Shown here piece by piece: positions 56,451-64,000 of a stretch of 64,000 nucleotides of DNA. A program made the position numbers and the translations under genes. Every line of letters begins with the position of its first letter. Within the stretch, counting starts at the first letter, position 1. Source of the DNA: Desmodus rotundus (lineage: Eukaryota; Chordata; Mammalia; Chiroptera; Phyllostomidae); the NCBI RefSeq assembly GCF_022682495.2, contig NC_071390.1:152558583-152622582 (forward strand), written 5' to 3'. The notes under the pieces are model-generated. The model was not told the origin of the DNA, did no database searches, and saw only the letters and a program-made list of their open reading frames with translations.

Positions 56451-57765
56451 GTGTTGACCTAAATAAAGGAGCATGCTCAAAACTGTCAGAAAAAAATAAA
56501 AAAAATGAGTTTAATGGGCACTAGCAGAGGAATTGCAATTTGTAATACATAACTGTAGCAAGCTACAGGCGAATCCACTGAGGGTATGGGGCTGTGTTAA
56601 TGGGCAGGGAAGAGAAAGTGGGGGGAGTTTGGTTAGAGCCTGTTAAAATCAAAATTAACAGAAACCAGTGTTGAAAATTCCTCATACAAATAACAGCTCA
56701 ATTTAGACCATTTTGTGAGACCAACCAAGCGATGGGTCATCTCTTGTTCATGTTTCTGGAAACAGAGGTTTATAATCTTATACCTTATGAGCAAAACTGT
56801 CAAGGAATTTTAAGAAATTTCCAATATTATCAGTTTTTTGTAAACCATACACTTACAGGAAATCAGTCTCTCAGTCCTTAAGTTTTGTTTTTCTGAGGGT
56901 GCATGCATGAGATTTTCCACGTTATATCCTCTGGTTCACTTCAGATCGAAATTCTTTCACAAACTACCTCTATATAGGCATGTAATGTGTGTTTGTAATG
57001 AGAATAGAAAAGAGTCCAGAATAATCAGACATTACCTTTCCGGGTAGATTGTTGTGGGGGCTCACACCAGGGCAATGAGTGAGTTTACTCTGTTACAATG
57101 ATTATGTGTTACACATTTGCTCTTAAAAAGTCAACAAAGATTTTTTTTATGATGGTACTCTTCATAGAAATATGATGTAGTCCAATTTAAAAATACTCAT
57201 CTAATCTGGAGTTAACTTTTCTGATACAGTGTATGATACATATTGGTGGATAAGGAGTGAACCCTTGTGAGTCCATCTTTCAAGGCTGATTTTCGTCAGA
57301 GGCTTGCTCTCAGACTATAGAATTGTTCTACTCCTTGCAGAGAACTAAGTGAAAAGCAAGAAGAGACTTTGCTCTTATTTAGGTAACATTCTAAATATCT
57401 GTGTTAACATGCCCTTATGAGGAAGAGTAGTTTACATCCTTCTCTAAAGGCACAGGGAGGCCAACCCTCCACGCTGGAGGGTGTCTCTCTGGTGTACTTA
57501 GTAGAGTGTGATTGTGGGTTTATAATTTAAAATGAAGGATGCCCCAAACAACAATTAAGTTTTGCAAAGTTAGTGTCTGCTGGGGAGAGTGGAGGCTTTG
57601 TTTCGCAGCCCTCCCTTAAAAACTATTTCTGAGCAAGCTCCAACACAAACACCTTTTTTTTCCCTAAAGAATCTACCCGTGTTTTATCTACCCCCATCCT
57701 CTTCACTACCTGAGACGAAGCCAAAATTGCTTTAAATTGCTGGAATTCAAGATGAGATGACAAAG

Positions 57766-57817
57766 GCAGGTGTGTAAGGGTGTGGGTGTGTGGGTGTGTG
57801 CACGCACACACACACAA
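57766..57817. repeat. GT/CA purine-pyrimidine alternating tract
   Basis: GTGTGTGGGTGTGTGCACGC followed by ACACACACACACA gives an alternating stretch that folds back on itself around GTGCACGC. It lies about 300 bases from the CpG-rich block. Confidence 0.85.
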
Positions 57818-58101
57818 TTTACTTTTTCACAAAACCCAGCATTCGAATAGATAAAATAATTAATTCTCTTTTGAAACCAAGTGACTGAAAATGGTGTGTT
57901 CCTCCTTAAAAAGCAAAACAAAACAAAAAAGTTCAACAGCCCTCAACTCTAGTTTTAAGGCACTTCGTCAAACCTGAACACAACTATTGGGGGGCGGGGG
58001 GAGGAAAAGGGGAAGAGAGAGAGCAGAATTAACGTAGAGAAGAAGGTGGAGAGTGAACAGAAGGCAGGGAACAGCCGAAGGGGTTCGCTCTACAGCCTTA
58101 C

Positions 58102-58370
58102 CAATTCCTCCCTCGGCACACATCACAGCACGTCGATCGCGAGTCCCAGGGTGCGAGAGAAGAACCAAGCACAGAGCCGAGGAGTGCAGACGGGTTTTGC
58201 TTCTACGCCAGCCATTTGCTTTGGGAATTAAAAAAAAAAAAAAAAATCACTTCCCAGACAGATCCCAAACTCAGCTGCCAGACCGGGAGCCCAGCCCTGC
58301 AGAACCGGGGACCTCCCCTTCCCTTTCCCACTCCTCCCTCCCCTCCAGGCTCCAGAGCAGCCAGAGCTTC
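58102..58370 (-). other. putative non-coding exon 1 of ATP10D
   Basis: On the minus strand the CpG block ends in GGAATTG|GTAAGG (AC on + at 58100-58101), a good donor. Transcription starting near the CCAAT/GC boxes would give an exon of up to about 270 bases. The 5' end is a guess, and a stretch of A on + at 58229-58246 lies inside. No cDNA evidence is available here. Confidence 0.3.
58229..58246. repeat. A run inside the CpG-rich block
   Basis: About 18 A residues in the plus strand within the promoter-like block; as ATP10D sense RNA it would be a U run. Confidence 0.9.
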
Positions 58371-59600
58371 AGCCAATCGTCCGCCGCCCCTCCTCCCGTG
58401 ACGTTAGGGGGCGGAGCCTGGCACCGGGCGGGCTCCCCAGCTCCAGGTAGGTGTTGGATGGGACTGCTTGTCTCCCCAGCACGGATCACCCCTCCACCCT
58501 AGTGACCCAGAGCCTTCCAGTTCCACGTTTGACTTTAACATTACCGTACAAATTGCCAGAGGTTGACGGTTTGGTTCATTCATGTTTTGCTGAAATTCTG
58601 TTTAACAATTCACCCATTTGCCAAGACTTGAAACACTTGGCAATCATTTTTTTTGGAGTGTAAATATTTAATGTTACTGTTTTAGAATTAGAAAAGAAAC
58701 TGAGAAAAATACTTCAATTCTGAGTTGGTCTTTGTTTTCCTCACTCCTTGACCTTTCTGCCCTCCCTCATTAAGTATAATGTGGCTTTGTCCATAAGATT
58801 TACTCCTAAGTGAATTCCAAATACCTGCCTAGCCTCTCAAAACTTCTGTGCAACTAAGTGCTTTGAGAAAGGGACAGGGCATTCGTTGAAGTCAGAACCA
58901 ATGGTGGCAATAATTCAGACCAAAACCTCCAGAATCACTGGCTGCCCGTTGTTTTATCCCACAGACACAAAATAAAAAGAGAAGCAAAACCCTCCATGAC
59001 TGTTTCGTGCCTCTGTCCTCCAGTCTCTCAAATACGTAGCGAGAGTGAAGAAAACTAAATGACCATACCCATCTTTCACTGTTAGTGAAGAGCTCACCAA
59101 GACAGACACGTGGTGCTAGCTCGCAAACTCTCCCAGTCCGGGCTGGAGAGGGCAAGCAAGTTCCTTCAGCCAGGGAACAGTTGCCTCTCCCCGGCAGAGA
59201 GAAACAAGTTCTGGGTGTGGCTTCCTGTGATGGCCAGTTTGGGAAGTCTTTCTGCAGGCTAGGGCAAATCGCTAGTTTAGTCAGTTCAGGAAATAAACCC
59301 AGTTTCCCACAGCAGACCGTCATTTAGGTGGCCTCTGACGTTCCTGGCCCTGGTTACACTTTTAGCAGTCCTATGTGACTATCCCTAACATGATTTAAAA
59401 GAAAACAACTATCCTTTGAAGCCAGTCTTCTTGAGGACACTTAGAATTTAAGTGGGCCTCCCAGAGTCTCCCCAACCAGCACGGATGCTGTCTTCCTGTC
59501 TTCCTTCCTAGGGCCTTCCTGGGATGACTCAGGGTAGAACAATCCAGGCAGAGGGCTGGCACTTGCAGCCTGTTTGGATTGCTCAAATAGGTGGTTTTAA

Positions 59601-59700
59601 CTAGCTGCACATCAGAGTCAACCGGGAGCTTGATGCCAAGGCCCCACCCCGGCCAATTAAACTGGAATCTCTGGAGGTGGGGATCTGGCAGTAACTGGTA
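59601..59700 (+). mobile_element. MER20-like fragment
   Basis: CTAGCTGCACATCAGAGTCA, GCCAAGGCCCCACCCCGGCC, AATTAAACTGGAATCTCTGG and AGGTGGGGATCTGGCAGTAA follow the middle of MER20. Confidence 0.7.
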
Positions 59701-60150
59701 GTAGGCATTGGGTCACTGATTAAGATTTCAACTACTGTCTTAGAGGACCATCTAAATTAGATGAGAGTAAAATTAAAAATGCAGTAGCAGAATAATGTGA
59801 AACATTTTTAAATACAACTTATCTTTATATATAGTACATACATATGTCTATATATGTATGTACAAACAGAAAATATGTTGTAAGATACATATCAAAATTA
59901 TTTAGTCAGTGGAAAAGAGTGGAAACGTGAGGGGATATTGCTAACTTTCTGTCTGTGTCTATCATTTGACTAAACAAAAGGAGTATGTATCCTGTTTATG
60001 ATTTAAATATAGCTAATCAAGGTTTAAAATTAGTGCCTATGAATGTCATTGCAAATAACTACTATGAAAGTGGGCTTCAATTTGTTTGTTTTTGCAAATC
60101 TTCCTCTGATATGTAACTCTTCTCCTAAGGCTCATTTCCACTTTGTAACA

Positions 60151-60174
60151 ACATAAATAAATAAATAAATAAAT
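60151..60174. repeat. (AAAT)n microsatellite
   Basis: Consecutive AAAT units (ATAAATAAATAAATAAATAA). Confidence 0.9.
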
Positions 60175-60439
60175 CCGTAAAATCTTTGATTGAACACATT
60201 AGCTACCAATGCAAGTATTACTCCATGCAGTCATTGCCAAACTTTTTGTTACTCACTTTCTTATAATTTCAGATATATCTTCAATTTTCATGTACCTATC
60301 TTCTCATGAAGTTGTTTAAAAAACGAATATTCAAAGCACGTCATATAGATGTAAGGAAATTTCATCTTTTCCAAGTGAAAAATTGTTTATAATTAGTATC
60401 TCAATACTAATAGCTTTATAATTAATTGCCAGTAGGAAA

Positions 60440-60660
60440 CATGACATAGTAGTCAAGTATCTAGGTTTGGCCTGGCTTTACATCTTAGCTCTGCAAATCT
60501 TTAGATGTGTGATCTTTGGTACCATCTCTAAGCCCCATGGGAAAAATGAATCCAATAATATCTACCTCAGTGTTACTGAGATTACATCAACTCACGCAGC
60601 TAAAGTGCTTATGACTGTGTAAAGCAAATAATAAGTGCTTAATAAGTGATAGTTATCAAT
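60440..60660 (+). repeat. MIR SINE
   Basis: ACATAGTAGTCAAGTATCTA, CATCTTAGCTCTGCAAATCT, GATGTGTGATCTTTGGTACC, TACCTCAGTGTTACTGAGAT and AAGTGCTTAATAAGTGATAG cover most of MIR in order. Confidence 0.85.
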
Positions 60661-61149
60661 TCCCCGACTTCTATTTTTTCCTCTCTTTTCTGAGGTATAT
60701 TCAAACATTATTAGCATGGCAGCAGTGGACTAAAAAATTTACCAGAAGACATTTTCATAGAACAGTAAACATGATTATTCTTATGACCAATGATACTGCA
60801 TATTCAGTTATATGTGAAAAAGAAACATTCTTTCAGGCCACTGCTTTACCATGTAATTTTGTTTGTTTGTTTGCCTCCAAACATTTGACATATACCAATG
60901 TTTCCTCAACATTGATGTTTCCTAAACACAAGCTGTGTTTTCATGATTCCTAATCCACCGTAATTTTTCTCTGTATTCATCAACAGAATGTGACCAAAGC
61001 ACAGAGGAGGCTCTTTCCCAGGATGAGCTTTCCGAGGAACTTGTGGACAACAAAAGAGGAGTCAATACCTCAAGCAATAACAGCTGGATACAGATACATA
61101 GATACAGATAAACTCTGATTTTAATAACATCTTCCCTGAATTTTCTTCC

Positions 61150-61330
61150 TCTCTCTTTTTTTCTTTCCTTAATATTTACTAAGTAGTAATAAACCATCTG
61201 TATGTTAGGCACTGTTCCAAGTAGTTTACAACTATTACCTCGTTTAACCCTCTTATCAGCCCTGTGAGTTCAGTGTTCACTTAGAGATGAGAGACACAAG
61301 GCACAGCTGGTAGGTGAAAGACCTAAGGGC
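61150..61330 (-). repeat. MIR SINE
   Basis: CTGTATGTTAGGCACTGTTC, CTATTACCTCGTTTAACCCT, GCCCTGTGAGTTCAGTGTTC and AGGCACAGCTGGTAGGTGAA are MIR in reverse. Confidence 0.7.
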
Positions 61331-61463
61331 CCACATTCCATTGTGGACTACTCAGCATGGCTTTCAATGACTTAGGAAGGTAAGTGGTAAATGGTTTTTG
61401 TTGGGGGAAGGTAAAATTAGGCTATGACTATAAGTGCTGTGTTGAGGGTAGAAATTCTATATA

Positions 61464-61584
61464 CGGGGTAAGCAAAAGTAGGTTTACAGTTCATATAGAA
61501 ATGGACATGCAGCTTATGATTATTACAATAGCTTTATTAATTAAAAACATGTCACAGTGCAGTTTACCTATTTTGCCCACCCTG
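61464..61584. mobile_element. mariner-type MITE
   Basis: Ends CGGGGTAAGCAAAAGTAGGT (then TTACAG) and, reversed, CAGGGTGGGCAAAATAGGTA (then AACTG) are inverted copies with some decay. The element is bounded by TA at 61462-61463 and 61585-61586, the mariner target. About 121 bases, with no coding capacity. Confidence 0.75.
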
Positions 61585-62954
61585 TATTCTGGAAACAACA
61601 GGATATATCTACGTCATTACCACTTGTACGTGTGGCCTTAATTCTACGCGTGCATTTCTTTAAAAAAGGAATTACATTTCCTTCCCTTTATATCATCGGA
61701 TTCACATTCTTCTACATGAGAACTAGTTGGTTTTTAGTTTTTTAAAAGCTCTTGAAAACACAGTGATTACACAGAATATCAGGAAGGGAAGCTCTGATAT
61801 AATGACGGGGATTCATGCTGGTCCCAGAGTTCTAGAGAGACTCCAGATGCAAAACTTCAACTCCTTCTCGCTGCTGTGTGTACTGTGGTGAAAAACCCTG
61901 TACTAGGACGGCAGCAGAATTCTCACGTGGATCAGTGGCCCTTTAGTTCAGGGAAGATAATTCATTAGTCCCTTGCTTCGACAAAGGCAGGCCCCAGAGC
62001 TTTTGTCTGGATTTAGATGTAGTTGAGACAGACATAAACATTTCTCTGGATATTATGTATTTTACCTACTGGCCACAAAAGTCAGGAGTCTGGGGAGCTT
62101 TGGAGAGGTGGGAAGATGGGTGATAGCTCTACCTGGGGAGAAGATGGGACCCCGCCTCAAAGGAATGGCATACAGACTTGGGCCAGAGGTGGGGGAAGGC
62201 TGATGACTAGTTCCCTGAGTAGGTATGGCCAAAAGACTTCAGGAAAGTGATGCCTAATATTCATGTTTAAGCTGTTTCCTTTTCTGTGGCATGGCATTCC
62301 TCCCAAATCAGAGCTCCCCAAACAATGATGGATGCGTTGCAAACTAACAATCTCTCAGCCTTTGGTGCTGCTGCATGGGAACCGTAGGGTGACTGGAGCT
62401 CGTCCTGGACAAGGAACCATGGACAAGGAGCTGATGAAGGGGTCCACATTCCACCTTCCCAAAGAACACAGTGACTAGCCTGAGGGAGTATTTAGTGCGG
62501 CTGGTGAGGAGTGCTGCTCCAGGCCTGGTCCCAGTTCTCTCTTTCAACATAACTTGGATACCTCTCTCCACTTTCAGCTGTGAGGACTCTTGCACCTTTG
62601 GTGTGTTCTGCAAGTTAGAGCTTGACATGGAAAGTTGAATTGAATTCAAAATCCACTTACATTATTACAAAAAACTTCAATAGTACATTACTCGATGAAA
62701 TATTAGGTTGAACCATATGCAACCGCTAATAGTCAACCAGTTTGGACATCCAAAAATAGCAATTTTATATGGCTCAACTAATTAAAGGAAGGACTATTAG
62801 AATCTTTAGATATAATTTTAAATCTTGAAAATTCTGATAAGGTTGTAAAAAAACCTTTTTTATTGATGGTAATTATGAAGAATTTGAAGAAATCATTATA
62901 TTTACCCAAAATTATATGTAGCCATTTCAAACATAAAACTTCCTATTAACATGC

Positions 62955-63245
62955 TCATGGAAAAAGACCAAATACAACAGTCCATGTATCGTATATTTCC
63001 ATTTCTGTGAAATGCCCAGAGCAGATAAATCCACAGACACAAGAAGCAGAATAGCAGTTATCAGGTACTGGGGAGAGGAGGGACCATGGACACAAGGTTT
63101 CCATTTGGGAGGATGAAAATATTCTGAAGTTAGATAATAATAAAGGTTGCACAACTCTACTAAAACCAGTTAAGAGGGCTACTTACTGTAAGGGGAAAAA
63201 TTTTATGTAATTCATATTACATCTCAACAAAAATGTTCAGCTAAA
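62955..63245 (+). repeat. L1 3' region (sense)
   Basis: CATGTATCGTATATTTCCAT, GAAATGCCCAGAGCAGATAA, ATCCACAGACACAAGAAGCA, TTGGGAGGATGAAAATATTC and GGTTGCACAACTCTACTAAA follow the L1M ORF2-3'UTR boundary in order. No intact frame. Confidence 0.8.
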
Positions 63246-63894
63246 CAAGCAAAAGATACTCAATAAAAATTTTAAATGCTATATAAAGAAATTTAATGTA
63301 AATTCAATGTTTTTAATATCTTCCTCAATACTTTGAATTTTAAAATTTATTACAGTTCTGTTACATAAGAAAGATCTAATGAAATTTTATACCAAGCCCC
63401 ATTTAAATCACTTAGTTCACCTCATTAAGGTGTACAAATATTATCATTTTTTATGAATGCCAACACATAAAATGTGATGAAAGTCTCTGTGCTTTTATCC
63501 TCCAACCTTTAATAGAAGTCTGTATGGCCATTGGGCTCTATTAATAATGTTTGGGGAATTCAACAGGAATGCCTGGGAGGAGGTGGCCAGAGAAAAGAGG
63601 ACAAACTTAGATGCGATGTGACCAGCTGGGATTGCAAATTTCGGGAGAGCACAAATTGAGGGCAGGAGTGACCATCCACCTTTTCTCTAGGAACTTGTAA
63701 GCAAGAAGAAGTTCTAGTTGTTTAATTTAAATGTTAAGGGATAAAGTGGTCTTAGAAAGCAGGAAAAAATTGAGGCACTTTGGTTACAAGTCAATTCTAC
63801 AATTGGAGAAAAGTGAATGAATCAAATACTTGGTTTCAACCCCTCTGCACGCAGAGCACCCTGTGTCTCTGCTTGTGCAGTCACTTACTCTTTC

Positions 63895-64000
63895 ACAGAA
63901 TTCAAGGAGCACCCAATATGTGGCACGCACCGTTCCAGGTACAGGGAATATAGGAGTAAACAAAACCAACATAAAACCCTGCTCTCGATGATGGATGTCA
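63895..64000 (+). repeat. ancient mammalian interspersed repeat fragment, cut by the window edge
   Basis: CAAGGAGCACCCAATATGTG, GCACGCACCGTTCCAGGTAC and AGGGAATATAGGAGTAAACA match the same old repeat as at 4160-4320. Confidence 0.55.

Larger units (their letters stand above)
42663..58101. other. ATP10D intron 1 (5' non-coding region)
   Basis: Long AT-rich intron between the probable exon 1 and the start-codon exon. It holds MIRs, hAT MITEs, one full VES (47678-47957), a truncated VES head (51167-51225), a tandem palindrome (43518-43586), an unassigned open frame (48860-49072), a DNA-transposon-like repeat (55921-56450) and a GT/CA stretch near 57770. 43600-45900, 46100-47660, 51630-53900 and 56460-57760 contain nothing I can name. 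Confidence 0.55.
58080..58460. promoter_or_regulatory. CpG-rich promoter-like block, probable ATP10D promoter
   Basis: This is the only stretch outside exons with dense CpG and GC content. It holds CCAAT at 58373-58377, a CRE-type TGACGT at 58399-58404 and a GC box GGGGCGG at 58407-58413 within 45 bases. It lies about 15.4 kb upstream of the first coding exon, a fitting place for the non-coding first exon known for ATP10D. Direction is inferred from the gene, since these boxes work either way round. Confidence 0.65.
58461..64000. other. upstream intergenic DNA
   Basis: No gene found. It holds a MER20 piece (59601-59700), an AAAT run (about 60151-60174), MIRs (60440-60660 and 61150-61330), a mariner-type MITE (61464-61584) and an L1 tail (62955-63245). 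58500-59590, 59710-60140, 61600-62940 and 63260-63890 show nothing I recognise. In human the next gene upstream of ATP10D is COMMD8, in divergent orientation; no exon of it is visible here. Confidence 0.55.

Noticed and set aside
58053..58502. 149-codon plus-strand frame in the CpG block
   Set aside because: GC-rich promoter DNA has few stops; the frame crosses an A run coding a lysine tract and has no family resemblance.
58892..59323. 143-codon minus-strand frame upstream of the promoter
   Set aside because: No domain, and no splice sites or CpG block of its own; likely chance.
60151..60174. CRISPR-like array
   Set aside because: A plain tetranucleotide microsatellite with no spacers; the genome is eukaryotic.
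59000..64000. COMMD8 exons in the upstream region
   Set aside because: Expected neighbour from human gene order, but no sequence in this stretch translates to COMM-domain wording; it probably lies further right.

Overview
The window is vertebrate nuclear DNA from a placental mammal, most likely a bat. It contains split genes with GT/AG introns, ancient mammalian repeats (MIR, L2, MER5/MER20/MER1, MLT1 and MLT2 LTRs, L1), one CpG-rich promoter-like block, and several copies of a tRNA-derived SINE with the VES layout (GCCCTG-type head, two Pol III boxes, pyrimidine-rich body, A-rich tail). VES is the characteristic SINE of Chiroptera. I see no bacterial operon, CRISPR array or phage.

One protein-coding gene occupies most of the window on the minus strand. 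It is a P4-type ATPase (lipid flippase) whose residues match ATP10D much better than ATP10A or ATP10B. Sixteen consecutive coding exons can be placed to the base with conserved splice sites and compatible phases. They run from the ATG at 42625 down to an exon ending at 556, giving 3237 coding bases (1079 residues). All cytosolic catalytic motifs are present: DGES (213-216), DKTGTLT (438-444), KGAD (796-799), TGDK (920-923) and DGAND (1055-1059). The exons for the C-terminal membrane half (about M5-M10) lie beyond the left edge. The frame is intact, with no internal stop.

Layout: 1-12.1 kb holds exons 17-12 (P domain and most of the N domain). 13.8-25.7 kb holds exons 11-6 (N domain, M3-M4, phosphorylation site). 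29.2-42.7 kb holds exons 5-2 (A domain, M1-M2, start codon). 42.7-58.1 kb is a long 5' intron. 58.1-58.45 kb is a CpG-rich block that is probably the ATP10D promoter and non-coding exon 1. 58.5-64 kb is upstream intergenic DNA.

I do not see a new multi-gene system here. The items worth a second look are structural: three near-perfect or perfect hairpin loci in introns (13467, 16773, 43518), one of them carrying paired AP-1 sites; an L1 copy with the 5' inversion expected from twin priming; two VES insertions with clear 15-bp target duplications; mariner-family DNA transposon traces; and one short unassigned open frame at 48.9 kb. Numbers such as residue positions were counted by hand from the sequence. 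Family assignments are from memory and were not searched.
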